Counted from the first letter of the stretch, positions 34,411-46,369 are shown. The stretch is DNA of 64,000 nt from Cryptomeria japonica (GCF_030272615.1 NC_081406.1:238378422-238442421); one strand, 5' to 3'. The notes: generated from the letters alone by a model not told the origin. Program-made: numbers and translations.

Positions 34411-35636
34411 TGTGTAGCATGCAAAATTCATCTTATTCAATATAAAAATATCAATTAGAAACAAAGGGAAATCACGAACCTGTATCTAATCGAAGAATTC
34501 TAACAATCTAACAATGAAATAACACAATCAAGAAAATAGGAATTCAAATAATTCAAATCAAACTCCCTATACAAAACTTGCATATAGCTTCCATTGCTCT
34601 TCTCTTCTCTGTGGTATGATGGCTCTCAGATATTGTGCGAGTAACCTGCAAGTGACACAAAGATTCAAAGTTCGTGATTGTTGAGAATGGAGATCAAATG
34701 CTCAATTTATAGATTTTTGGAGAAGATTGATTGAAAGCTGGAACAAATTGATCAAGAGGTGGAACAAAATAGATTGAATAGATTAATTGAATCAACTGAT
34801 TTAGAAAAAGCCGACTAAAGGAAGAAAAAGAATGATTGGAGGAAATATTAATTGATGACAAAGAAAGCTTAATTTAGAAAAAGCTAACTGAAAGATGGAA
34901 ATAGAGATTGGAGAGATAATGATTTAATTAATTAATTGATTGAATTAATTAATTTAGCATGTGCTTGCATTTAGACTTAGATTTTGAATTTAATCTTTGC
35001 ATGAGATTTATTCAAATAATTGAATTTAATTCAATTTAGTATTTGAATATATTTAGAACTTGACTTTGATTTTCAATTTGATTTTGAAATCATGCACATG
35101 TATTGAATTTGGAAGAATTTAGAAGAAATAGAAGAAATAGAAGAATTAATTAGTTAATTAAATAATTTAACGAAACTATTTAATTATTTAGAAATTGAAG
35201 AATTAATAAAATTAAATGAAATTAGAATTTGGAGATTTGGAAATGGAAGAATTAACTAGTTAATTAAATAATTTAAAGAAACTATTTAATTATTTAGAAT
35301 TTGAATTTAATTAAATAATAAAGATTATTTAAATTAAGGGAATTAAATCACAATTAATTAAATAATTAATATTTAATTAATATTTAGAAAAGGGTTGAAG
35401 ATTGGATAATTAGAGATAGAAATTGAGAATTAATTTATTTAAATAATAAAGATTATTTAAATTGGGGAATTAATCACAATTAATTAAATTATAAATATTT
35501 AAATAATATTTAGAAAATGATTAAAATGCTTAAATGATGAAAGAATAAGAAATAGAATAATTAGTAAGATTATGAGGAATTATGAAATTAGAAGAATATG
35601 ATTAATTAACTTAATTAAAGAAAGCTCGAGAACACA
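34411..35636 (-). mobile_element. LTR (about 1.2 kb, AT-rich) joining copia A and copia B
   Basis: The + strand starts TGTGTAGCATGC and ends GAGAACACA, giving TGTGT/ACACA terminal inverted repeats. On the minus strand a TATA box (ATCTATAAATTGAGC) lies near 34710, about 300 bp before the LTR end, and a long AT-rich run of 'aattaattaaataattt' units fills 34920-35620. No TSD: the flanks are TAGTC and ACCAA. It is not closely similar to any other LTR in the window. The type (gypsy or copia) is unknown. Confidence 0.6.
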
Positions 35637-35946
35637 ACCAATCGACAACTGTCACGAAGAAAGATAACTTGTGGATCAAAAAATCATGAACCATTAAAAT
35701 TGAAGATACACAAGCTCATCCCAAATAATATCCCAAAGTCTCAACATAAGATTTGATCACACCAGAATATATAGGAGGAAATACAGGATTCCACAAAACA
35801 GTGATATGCAAAACCGAACTTAAAAAATGGATCAGAAACTCTTTCCAAACTCACCGAAATAAATCACAAGAATATGTTGACATCAATGACAACATATCCT
35901 TTCAGTAGCAATGACAACAACCAAATCCAACAATCTCCCCCTTTAA
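35637..35946 (-). mobile_element. 3' LTR stump and PPT of copia B
   Basis: Minus strand: PPT GTTAAAGGGGGAGAT (35947-35933), then the LTR start TGTTGGATTTGG at 35932. Only 296 bp of LTR remain before the junction with the LTR at 34411-35636. It contains the shared U3 motif (+ strand GTTGACATCAATGACAAC, about 35877). Confidence 0.8.
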
Positions 35947-36535
35947 CATTGATGGCAACATATGAATGTGAAAAACAGTTAATGCAAAGAAAGAAGATAT
36001 CACCAGAAAACTCCCCCTAAGATCGAGATAGATAAAGTAGTTATTCACATGATCTCTCTCCCCCTTTGACAACAATTATAAAAATATCTAGAATATAAAA
36101 TCAAATGGAATAATGAATCTCTCTCCTCTTGGGATACACAGCCAATTCAACAGACTACTCCAGTAGAGGAGCAACATCAACTCATCAATCCAGATAAAAG
36201 AATAAGGCTATGAATTCCACCAGATCGATGCAAATCAATGCACCTAATTCTCATCAGGAGGGGTGGATACCCCTAATTTGTCTGTCAAATAGACAAATGT
36301 ATCTATAGGCAAAGGTTTAGTGAAAATATCAACAATTTGTTCCTTTGTAGATACATACTCCACCTTCACCTTCCCTTCACTAACTTTCTCTCTCTAGTAG
36401 CTGTATTTGATTGACACATGCTTAGTCTTTGAATGTTGTACTAGATTATTTGACATGTTTATAGCACTGGAATTATCACAATATATAATAGTAGGCTCAT
36501 CATGAATATCTCTGATATTTTTCAATATTTTCTTT
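35947..36535 (-). pseudogene. Copia B RNase H end and 3' untranslated part
   Basis: From 36535 to about 36260 the minus strand encodes ILKNIRDIHDEPTIIYCDNS, a SAINMSN stretch, HSKTKHVSIKY-like sequence and the VDIFTKPLP end. The first half of RNase H is at 41518-41640, across copia C. From 36260 down to the PPT is non-coding. Confidence 0.85.
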
Positions 36536-36964
36536 TGTTGAAATGTGGCGACTAATCAGCAAAGTACTATACACTTTGCACGTATCCTCACCGGGATCCG
36601 GGGCCGGGCCGGGCCCTGGGCAGAGGTTTGGGGGTGGCAGCCCCCGAGAAATTTTTTTTTGCCATTTTTTGTTGATGAAAACCGACATTGTAATAAAACC
36701 CTAAAAAGGCCGACTTTGTTTGTTGCCCTAAAAACGCATGTTATAAGCGGCTGGGATGCTTAAGGAATTGTAAGGTTGATGTACTATTTTTGCTGGATAA
36801 TAAGAAAGATTGGATGATTGTGTATGGTGGACGTAACCCATTCTGGGTGAACCACGTTAAATCTCTGTGTTATCTGTGTCCTATTTAGTTCTTTATCTTT
36901 CGTATTTAAATCTACATATAATTGTTAGTTCATATTTGCTTCGGATCTGCTTGAAACCCTAACA
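36536..36964 (+). mobile_element. 5' LTR of copia C
   Basis: 429 bp, TG...CA. GC-rich stretch at 36592-36640 ('ccgggatccggggccgggcc'). Near-identical to the 3' LTR, with mostly C/T and G/A differences. ORF-like lines on both strands are shared by both LTRs and are non-genic. Confidence 0.95.
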
Positions 36965-37023
36965 ATTGGTATCAGAGCGAGGTTTTCTATAATTGGCAGG
37001 ACTTTCAGATTTGAGTGGGAGCA

Positions 37024-40000
37024 ATGGAGGATTCCAAATTCAAGGTCAAAAAGTTTAACGGCCAGAATTATCAGTTATGGAAAATGCAGATGGAGGATTA
37101 CTTGTATCGAAAGGATTTGTGGCGGCCATTGGAAGGAAAGGCAAAGAAACCGACCACAATATCAGATGAAGAGAGGGACATTTTAGATAGAAAGGCACTG
37201 GGATCCATTCAATTATGCCTTGCGTCGTCTGTAGCATTCAATATAACAGAAGCAAAAACGACTGTAGATTTGATGGCAACATTGGCTAAGCTATATGAGA
37301 AACCCTCGACTTCGAATAAGGTATTTCTTATGAAGCGTTTGTTTAATTTGAAAATGAGTGAGGGAGGATCTGTAGCGGAGCACTTAAATGAATTTAATAC
37401 AATTACTAGTCAATTGTCTTCGGTAAAAATTACCTTTGCAGAAGAGGTTAGGGCTCTCTTGATTTTATGTTCTTTGCCAGAAAGCTGGAATAGCTTGGTT
37501 ATGGCTGTAAGTAACTCTGTCTCTGGTAAAAATACTTTGGTATTTGATGATATTGTTGGTGTTATCCTAAGCGAGGAAATGCGAAGGAAAAGCACAGGTG
37601 AGACTTCAACATCATCGGGTAGTGTTTTGAATGTGGAGAACAGAGGAAGATCAAAGGAACGAGGAAAAGGCCCTGGGAATGAGAAGTCACGAGGGAAGTA
37701 AAAGAAAGGATGCTCTCAATCTAGAGGAAAGAAAGATTGCTGGTACTGCAAAAAGCCTAGTCATCTAAAGAAAGACTGTTGGTCTCAAAAAAACAAAGAA
37801 GGAGACAAAAATGAAAATGACAGTAAGGAAGCTAATATTGCAAGTAATACTTTACAAGATGCTTTAATCTTATGTTTGGATAATGTTAATGATTCCTGGG
37901 TAATAGATTCTGGGGCTTTATTTCATGCTACACCCCATAGAAAATATTTTCTAGATTATGTTCAAGGTGATTTTGGACAGGTATATTTGGGTGATGATGA
38001 GCCCTATCAAATTGTTGGAAAAGGAAAGATAAAGATCAAGTTGCATAATGGTAATGATTGGTTTCTCTAGGAGGTAAGACATGTTCCTAATTAAAGAAGA
38101 AATTTAATTTCTGCAGGGCAATTAGGTAGTGAAGGTTGCATAGTTACCTTCTCAGACAATATGTGGAAGGTCACTAAAGGATCATTAGTAGTAGCTAAAG
38201 GTACAAAGGTAGGCACATTATATCTATGTACTGGTAACACTTACTCTACCTTAGCTACTACAGATAAAGTTACTACAGGAACAACAACAATAAATGTTGC
38301 AAGAATAGATTCGATAATGTGGCACCATAGGCTTGGGCACATGAGTGAGAAAGGGATGAAAATCCTTCACTTCAAAAATCTATTGCCAGCACTAAAAAAG
38401 ATTGATTTAGAGTTCTATGAAAATTGTGTTTATGGTAAACAGAAAAGAGTTAGATTTCTCAAGGTTGGGAAAGAGAAGAAGAGTGAGAAGTTAGAGCTTG
38501 TACATTCAGATGTATGGGGACCGGTTCAGGTATCATCTCTTGGTGGCTCTTGTTATTATGTTATTTTTATTGATGACTCAACCAGAAAAATATGGGTATA
38601 TTTCCTAAAACAAAAATCAGATGTTTTTGAAACTTTTAAGAAATGGAAAGCTTTGGTTGAGAATGAGACAGGAAAAAAGTTGAAGTGTCTCAGATCGGAT
38701 AATGGAGGTGAGTATTGCAGCAAAACATTTGAAGATTACTATTCCTTAAATGGGATTCGAAAGCAGAAGACAGTTCCAGGAACTCCACAGGAAAATGGTG
38801 TGTCAGAGAGAATGAATAGGACTATCATGGAACGTGCGAGGAGTATGAGATTGCATGCTGGATTGCCCTTACATTTTTGGGCAGATGCTGTACATACTGT
38901 TGTCTATTTGATAAATAGAGGACCTTCAACCCCTTTGGATGGTGGTATTCCAGAGGAGGCATGGACTGGTAAAAAGGTAAATTATTCTTTTCTAAAAACT
39001 TTTGGTTGCGAAGCTTTTGTCCATGTTGATAAAGAAAACAGAACCAAGCTTGATGCTAAATCTCAGAAATGTACCTTCATTGGATATGGGATAGATGAAT
39101 ATGGCTATCGGTTATGGGATTTTGAAAATAAGAAAATAATTAGAAGTAGAGATGTTATATTCAATGAGAAGGTTATGTATAAAGAACAGATGCAGGAAAA
39201 GAAGCATGAACAGGAAAAACAAGAATATGTGGTGTTGGATGAGATTCCTGAAAATGAAATACCATAGGTACCTGATGCTCAACAACAACAGATTGTCCCA
39301 CAAACTCCTGCAAGTGTTAGACGTTCTACGAGGACAAGTAGACCCCCTGAAATATTTTATCTTTCTTTGTATTCTATTTTATTAACGGATTCTAGTGAAC
39401 TAGAAGAATATGAAGAAGCAATGCAGGTAGATGCCAAACAATAGTGGGAGCTAGGCATGAAAGAGGAGATGGACTCCTTGATGAAAAATAAGACTTGGGA
39501 CTTAGTCCCTTTACCTGCAGAAATAAGAGCCTTGCCTAACAAATGGGTTTATCGGCTAAAGGAGGAGGAAGGAGGTCAGAAAAGATATAAGGCCAGACTT
39601 GTGGTAAAAGGTTTTGCACAGAAAAAGGGTATAGATTATGATGAAATATTTTCTCCAGTTGTAAAAATGACTTCAATTAGAACTGTACTTAGTCTTGTGG
39701 CTGCAGATGATTTACATCTTGAACAATTAGATGTCAAAACAGCTTTTCTCCATGGAGATTTGGAGGAGGAAATTTACATGTTGCAACCACAGGGATATGA
39801 GGTCAAAGGTAAGGAGAACTTGGTGTGCAGGTTGAAGAAAAGTCTGTATGGCCTAAAGCAAGAACCCCGACAATGGTATTTAAAATTTGATAGTTTCATG
39901 GTTGAACATGGTTATCATAGATGTCATTCTGATCATTGTGTATATTTTAAGAGATTTGATAATGGCAATTATATTATCCTGTTGCTTTATGTTGATGACA

Positions 40001-40950
40001 TGCTTGTTGCTGGGTCTAACATGCAACATGTAAATGATCTTAAACAGAAATTAGCCAAGTCATTTGCTATGAAGGATTTGGGTGTAGCTAAGCAAATTCT
40101 TGGTATGAGGATTACACGAGACAAGAAAAATAGAACCTTGAATTTGTCCCAAAGTGAGTATATAAAGAAGGTGTTGAAAAGATTTAACATGCAGGATGCA
40201 AAAGCAGTTAGTACACCTTTGGCTAGTCATTTCAAATTGACTAAGGAGATGCGCCCAAAGGAATAGGAAGAGGTTAATAAAATGTCTAACATCCCGTATT
40301 CATCAACTGTTGGCAGTCTGATGTATGCAATGGTATGCACAAGGCCAGATATTGCACATGCAGTGGGAGTTGTGAGCAGGCTTATGAGTAATCTGGGTAT
40401 GGAACATTGGAATGTTGTGAAATGGATTCTTTGATATTTGAATGGAACTACTACGAAGACATTATGTTTCAAAGGATCTAATGCTGCTCTGAGTGGATTT
40501 GTTGACTCTGATCTAGCGGGTGATATTGATTCACGAAGGAGTACTACAGGGTATGTTTTTACTATAGGGGGAACTGTAGTCAGTTGGATTTCTAGGCTGC
40601 AAAAGGTTGTTGCACTTTCAACCACTGAAGCTGAGTATGTTGCTGCTACAGAAGCCAACAAGGAGATGATTTGGTTGCAATGTTTTATGAAGGAATTGGG
40701 TCAGACACAAGAGGATAGCCCATTGTATACTGATAGCCAAAGTGCCATTCATCTTGCAAAGAACTCTGCTTTTCATTCAAGGACAAAGCACATTCAACTC
40801 AAGTACCACTTCATCCGGACTGTTTTGGAGGAGGGTCAGTTACGGCTTGAGAAGATTCACACAAGTGAGCATCCTATTGATATGTTCACAAAGGCAGTTC
40901 CACAGGAGAAGCTGATTTCTTCATTAGTTTCTGTTGGTCTTCTTGATTGA
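37024..40950 (+). pseudogene. Copia C Gag-Pol polyprotein, one frame with stop codons
   Basis: ATG at 37024 (MEDSKFKVKKFNGQNYQLWK). One frame runs to TGA at 40950, about 1,309 codons, without frameshift. Order: UBN2-type Gag; zinc knuckle CWYCKKPSHLKKDC (about 37740); protease WVIDSGALFHAT (about 37900); integrase with HRLGHMSEKG, NCVYGK, HSDVWGPV, SDNGGEYCS and PQENGVSE (38330-38820); RT with KARLVVKGFAQKKGIDYDE, DVKTAFLHGDLEEEIYM and YVDDMLVAGS (39990); RNase H with VDSDLAGD, STTEAEYVA and YTDSQSAIHLAKN. In-frame stops: 37699 TAA, 38068 TAG, 38092 TAA, 39265 TAG, 39442 TAG, 40264 TAG, 40432 TGA. Most fit CAG/CAA/CGA changed by C to T. Confidence 0.95.
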
Positions 40951-41019
40951 TAATTGTGGAATTTATACCAGTTAAGTCCTAGTGTTTTATCCAGCGGATG
41001 TTGTATGTATAGTGGTGTC

Positions 41020-41087
41020 ATGTAAGTATTAGTCTCCAAGTGGGAGATTGTTCAGTGTGGAGCCTGATCAGTCTCCAAGTGGGAGAT
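41020..41087 (+). repeat. Duplicated PPT region of copia C
   Basis: The block GTCTCCAAGTGGGAGATTGTT occurs twice, near 41033 and 41071, separated by 'cagtgtggagcctgatca'. The second copy abuts the 3' LTR and is the working PPT. The first looks like a tandem duplicate. Confidence 0.85.
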
Positions 41088-41517
41088 TGTTGAAATGTGG
41101 TGACTAATCAGCAAAGTACTATACACTCTGCATGTATCCTCGTCGAGGTCCGCGGCTGGGCCGGGCCCCAGGCAGGGGTTCGGGGGCGGCAACCCTCGAG
41201 AAATTTTTTTTTGCCATTTTTCGTTGATGAAAACCAACATTGTAATAAAACCCTAAAAAGGCTGACTTTGTTTGTTGCCCTAAAAACGCATGTTATAAGC
41301 ATTTGGGATGCTTAAGGCATTGTAAGGTTGATGTACTATTTTTGCTGGATAATAAGAAAGATTGGACAGCTGTGTATGGTGGACGTAACCCATTCTGGGT
41401 GAACCACGTTAAATCTCTGTGTTATCTATGTCCTGTTTTAGTTCTTTATCTTTTGTATTTAAATCTGCATATAATTGTTAGTTCATATTTGCTTCGGATC
41501 TGCTTGAAACCCTAACA
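41088..41517 (+). mobile_element. 3' LTR of copia C
   Basis: 430 bp, TGTTGAAATGTGGTGACT to CCCTAACA; the PPT precedes and the TSD follows (TCTTC). Confidence 0.95.
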
Positions 41518-42815
41518 TCTTCATCCAAAATATCTGAGTGCAATTACTAGCAACAACAATGTACTCAGCTTCAGCAGTAGATAAAGATATCGAGTCTTGT
41601 TTCTTGCTAGCCCATGAAACCAACTTCTTACCTAAAAAGAATGCTCCAGGTCAGTAGAGCTCTTTTGGTCATCAATATTACCAGCCCAATTTGCATTAGT
41701 GTAAGCACATAACATGAACTCATCATTCTCCGGATACCATAAACCATAATCCACAGCTCCCTTTAGATATATGAATATCCTACTAACAACAATGACATGA
41801 CTCTCCTTCGAATCAGCTTGATATCTAGCAACCATACACAAAACATGCATAATAGAAGGCCTAGTTTGAGTAAGATATAATAGTCCACCAACCATATATA
41901 TATACATACTCTAATTAGCTATAGGAGATTCATCATTTTTGGACAGTTTACAACCAATCACCATAGGAGTTCCAACCAGTTTGGAATCATCTAGTCCAAA
42001 ATTCTTTAACAGTTCCTTCACATATTTAGTCTGAGATATAAAGATACCTTTTCCTGTCTGTGCAATCTGCAAACCTAAGAAAAACTTCATCTCACCAATC
42101 ATAGACATCTCAAATTCTTTCTACATATCACCGACAAACTTAATACTCATATCATCATCACCACCAAAAATAATGTCCTCAACAAAAACTTCAATAATCA
42201 AAATGTTATCATTTTAAGCTTTAAAGTACATATTACTGTCAGCAACACCTTTGGTAAATCCTAATTTCAACAGATATTTGTCTAATCTAGCATACCAGGC
42301 TCTACGAGCTTGTTTCAATCCATAAATTGATTTCTTCAACTTACATACCATGTCTCCATCATCCGACAGTGAAAATCCATCAAGTTTCTCAATGTAAACC
42401 TCTTCCACTAGATCGCCATCCACAAATGTAGATTTGACATCAATTTGATATAACTTGAAATCTTTATAAGAAGCATAAGCAAGTAACAGTCTAACAACTT
42501 CAATTTTGGCAACCAGGGCAAAATTTTCTTCATAATCAATCCCTTCATGCTATGAATACCCTTTGTAGACCAGTCTAGCTTTATTTCTGACTACTTCACC
42601 AATTTCATTCAGTTTGTTCCTAAAAACCTACTTAGTACCAATAAAATTTTTATTATTAGGTCTAGGCACAAGTTCCCACGTGTTGTTCTTTTCAATCTGG
42701 TCCAACTCTTCTTCCATGGCTCTTATCCAATTTTCATCTCTACAAGCTTCAACAACATCTTTAGGTTCAACTTTAGAAATCAGACATACTTCTTCTACAA
42801 CTAACCTTCTTCTAG
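41518..42815 (-). pseudogene. Copia B reverse transcriptase and start of RNase H
   Basis: Minus strand from 42815: VEPKDVVEACRDENW-type start, then 42423-42214 (VEEVYIEKLDGFSLSDDGDM, YGLKQARRAWYARLDKY), 42108-41911 (MKFFLGLQIAQTGKGIFISQ, SKLVGTPMVIGCKLS) and 41907-41632 (MVGGLLYLTQTRPSIMHVLC, YTNANWAGNIDDQKSS). The active-site box at about 42190 reads [12 protein letters not shown], whereas copia A and D have FVDD, so the first catalytic Asp is Glu. RNase H continues across copia C at 36535. Confidence 0.93.
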
Positions 42816-43765
42816 TATGTGAAGGGTGCTCGCACTTAGCCCATTGACTGCACTTAGCCTGCGGACTACACTTAGCCTGTCATAGTGCTATTTCACATTA
42901 AAATATGAGGGAAAGGGTGCTCGCAAATGGTCCCACTATTTAGGGGACTTGGTCGAGTCCCACTCAGCTGGGGCTGCCTACGTGGCATCTCACATGGTAG
43001 CCTACTCAACAAAACCCCCCAATTTGCAGAACTTTCAAGTTCTGCTAAGAATTAGACCATCAATTTTAAAAAAAACAAAAAAACAAACAAAAAATACCCT
43101 TTTTGAGAGCTTGGATTGAGGAACGTTGACATAGAACTTTTTATAGAATTTCAATTAGAATTAGTATATTAAAATTATAAAATACTACAGGTAGGTATAC
43201 TAACATTCGAGAAGACTCTGATTCGGAATAAAAAATAGTAAATCATATTAGAATTTTTTTTAAAGTATATATAACACTAGAGGAGAGAGTCCTCTTCAAG
43301 AATATATAATTTATTTTGGGATTGCTATAATTTTGATAGTGGAAATTTGGTGGGAGATGAAAAACTATCGATTTTGGGAAACTTCAACTTTGAATTGTTA
43401 TAACGGTGAAAATATACATCAAAATCAAATTTATTTTTTCTACACTGGCTATGGATGTCATCTAAAACATATTTCAAAAGCAGAGGAAAGCAAGACTACT
43501 TACATATAGTTTTATGGTGGGAGGTGAAACCCTTGATTTGTAGTATTTTTTAATAATTGAAAAATTGACTTTAATAATTAAAAAAACATATCAATCCTTG
43601 TTCCATTTTTTTAAAATAATAGGCATAAACTTCATCCATTTTTACACATTTCATTAGTTTACATCATCTTCAAATACCTAATAGAAATATCACTTTTGTG
43701 CCATTGAAGTTGAATTGTTTTGCTATTGTTAGCGTTTTCCTTTATAAAAGTGAGACACAAGTTTG
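42816..43765. mobile_element. Unidentified ~950-bp insertion in copia B
   Basis: The copia B linker is homologous to copia A up to about 42815 and again from about 43765. Between them is unrelated AT-rich sequence with a GC-richer left end (GTGAAGGGTGCTCGCACTTA; 'cttagcctgcggactacactt'). The phrase GGGTGCTCGCA recurs at 42822 and 42916. I see no TIR, LTR, TSD or coding region. It could be a small non-autonomous transposon or a filler from DNA repair. Confidence 0.45.
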
Positions 43766-45290
43766 TACTTTTACCCAACATACCTCAGAGTCTTCTAATT
43801 GTTCTTATCCTCAAGGTTCTTGCACATCATCACCAGTAGCAACAACATCCAGATTAACAATTTCTACTAGATCATTCTGCTTAGGCTCTTCAGGCTAAAT
43901 AGGACTTAGAACAACATGTTGACCATCATCATAAGCTCCGATGTCCTTCCCAAGGTTCTCATCCACATTCATATTTGCACTCTCAACTATCTTTCTTGGT
44001 CTCTTGTTATAGCACCAGTAGGCTTTACTCTTTGTGGAATATCCCAAAAAGATACCTTCATCACTTCTAGCATCAAACTTTCCAAGATCCTCATCTTTCT
44101 TAATATAACATTTGCTACCAAAAACTTTGAAATATTTTATAGTAGGAATATGACCAAACCAAAGCTCATAAGGGGTCTTACTAATGTCGTCTTTGATATG
44201 AACTCTATTGAATGTATAAACTGCAGTGTTAATAGCTTCTCTGCAGTAGACCTTCAGAACATTTCCTTTAATCAACATGGTTCTTGCAGCATCCAAAATA
44301 GTACGATTCTTCCTTTCAACAATCCCATTTTGTTGTGGAGTCCTAGGAGGAGATAGTTGTCTTCTGATTCCATGCATCTCATGGAATGAATTGAATTCAC
44401 TAGATTAGAATTCACCACCTCCATCAGATCTCAGACACTTCAACTTCAATTTGGACTCAGTTTCAACTTTAGCTTTGAATATCTTAAATTTATCAAATGC
44501 TTCTGATTTTTCCTTCAAAAAGACAACCCACATGATTTTGGAATAATCATCAATTAGCAGCATAAAGTATCTATCACCCTGCATACTTCTATTAGGACCA
44601 CATAGGTCAGTATGTACAAGATCCAACAATCCATCAGATGTATAAGGTTTTCTCTTGAAATAAATTCTTGTTTTCTTACCTAACTGACACTCCTTACATA
44701 GAAGATTAACAGGTTTATCAATTTTAGGTAGATCTCTAACATCTTGTGTAGAACTGATCTTAATCAATGAATCAAAGTTTACATGACACATCCTTCTATG
44801 CCACAACCAACTCTCATCTATCTTAGCAATCAAACAACTTTTCTCACCAACATTCAAATGAAAAATGTTACCTGAATAGTCTTAATCCTAGATGCAATCT
44901 CTATACCAAAGGCATTCAAGATCTTGCATTTACCATCCTTGAATTGTAGATCATAACCCTTATCAGCCATTTGTCCAACACTCAAAAGATTATGCTTCAA
45001 ACCTTCAACATACAAGACATCATCAGTATTATGCTTACCATCAAAATAAATAGAACCTTTCCCATAGATTACACAGACTTTGTCATCTCCAAATCTAACT
45101 AGTCTACCATCATACCTTTCCATTCTTACAAATTTTCTTTTCTCACAGGTCATATAGTGTGAATAACGGATGTCAATCACCCATACACCCTTTTCTTCTA
45201 CCTTAGCGGCCAAATATTTATCCTCAACAGAACAACTAGTGGAATCAATAGGTACAGATCTATCTTATTTAATGGTAATAAACACAACTT
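43766..45290 (-). pseudogene. Copia B protease end, integrase and linker
   Basis: 45213-44854: protease-like WVIDIRYSHYMTCEKRKFVR (DSGCSHHMT expected, active site damaged) and the YVEGLKHNLLSVGQ linker. 44857-44405: integrase HHCC (WLWHRRMCHVNFDSL, LLCKECQLGKK), LVHTDLCGPNRSMQGDR (Asp 1), KCLRSDGGGEF (Asp 2). 44377-43895: RRQLSPPRTPQQNGIVERKN (catalytic Glu), AVYTFNRVHI, KTPYELWFGHIPTIKYFKVF, and the [20 protein letters not shown] linker. Frames differ between pieces. Confidence 0.94.
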
Positions 45291-46328
45291 CATCTCCTTC
45301 TAATTCATCATCTGTAACACCTTCATCTTCAACATAATAATAATAATTCTTCTGATTCCTAAAATTTTGGTTATACTTGTAAGGATTATCAAACTTTTCA
45401 TGCTTCTCATATTCCTATCATACTTATCAAACTTATCATGTATGTCATCCTTAGCCATTCTCTCTAGACATCTATAATAAAAATATCCTATCTTATTACA
45501 AGAAAAACATTTCAAGGGCAACTTTTCATCATACTTACTGGCACCCTTAGGGAATCTTCGAGCAATCAGTGGTTCAAGCTCATCAAGCTCTTTTTCTTTC
45601 TCTTCTATCTCTCTTCTTTCTCTTTCATATCTGGACATCCTACACTCATCAAGATCATACTTTTTCTTACCAAATACTGATGTTGATGCTCTAAATGCAG
45701 TCTTAGACTTTCCATGTGATTCTCCAAATTTTCTTAGCTCAAATGCAACAAGTTTTCCAACCAACACATCTCTTGTCAATATAGTCACACTCTGTATCTC
45801 ATCAATAGAAGCAACCTTATGTTTATAAGTAGGAGGCAAAGATCTCAACACCTTAGCAACAATCTCATCTTCCTCAATCTTTTCACTAGCATTTCTGATA
45901 CCAAGGACAAGTTCATTCACTTTAGCCATGTATGAATGTATGTTCTCATCATCTCCCATCTTCAATGTCGCGTACTTTCCTTTCAAGCTCTGTAACTTAG
46001 CAGCTTTCACTTGGCTATCACCTTCATATAGGATCTCAAGCTTCTCCCACATCTCACGTGCGATCTGAAGTCCCATAACATTTGTCATTTCAAAATCAGT
46101 TAGGGCACTAAGCAATGCTTCCTTCACTCTGATGTTATATTTTGAGTCCTTAACCTCATAAGGAGTGGATAGTCTATTTTGAGGAACAACATAGACATTC
46201 TTAGCAATCTTCCAATAATCTTCTCCAAGACACTTCAAATGCACCTTCATCCATCTCTTTCATATAGTATATTTACTTCTATCAAACCTCAGACTATCCT
46301 TCTTAAAAATTTTACCTTGAGCTATCAT
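45291..46328 (-). pseudogene. Copia B Gag
   Basis: ATG at 46328 (MIAQGKIFKKDSLRFDRSKY), TGA after YTI near 46260 (Trp expected), then 316 open codons. UBN2-type Gag: ALLSALTDFEMTNVMG, AREMWEKLEILYEGDSQVK, KLQSLKGKYATLKM, KVLRSLPPTYKHKV. A charged linker (RYERERREIEEKEKELDELE) precedes LPLKCFSCNKIGYFYYRC, a zinc knuckle in which the His position is Tyr. Gag packages the element RNA. Confidence 0.93.
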
Positions 46329-46369
46329 CCTGGATGTCCTCAAGCGATTAAGCTTCTACTGAAGGATCT

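Larger units (their letters stand above)
36536..41517 (+). mobile_element. Copia element C (Tork/TNT1-like), full length
   Basis: 4,982 bp with LTRs of 429 and 430 bp (36536-36964, 41088-41517), both TGTTGAAATGTGG...CCCTAACA. PBS TGGTATCAGAGC at 36967-36978. PPT AGTGGGAGA just before 41088. Flanks are TCTTT (36531-36535) and TCTTC (41518-41522), a 5-bp TSD with one difference, in the copia B RNase H gene. A short LTR, a compact single ORF and the QENGVSERMNRT/YVDDMLVAG signatures fit the Tork/TNT1 lineage. Confidence 0.95.

Noticed and set aside
36500-36763. Pairs of ORFs on both strands with GPGPA/GRAGPW-type sequence, repeated at 41052-41315
   Set aside because: They lie in the two LTRs of copia C and reflect its GC-rich block. 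No domain; non-genic.
42816-43765. Helitron or LINE identity for the block in copia B
   Set aside because: No 5' TC/3' CTRR hairpin end, no poly-A tail and no coding trace could be shown, so it is left unidentified.
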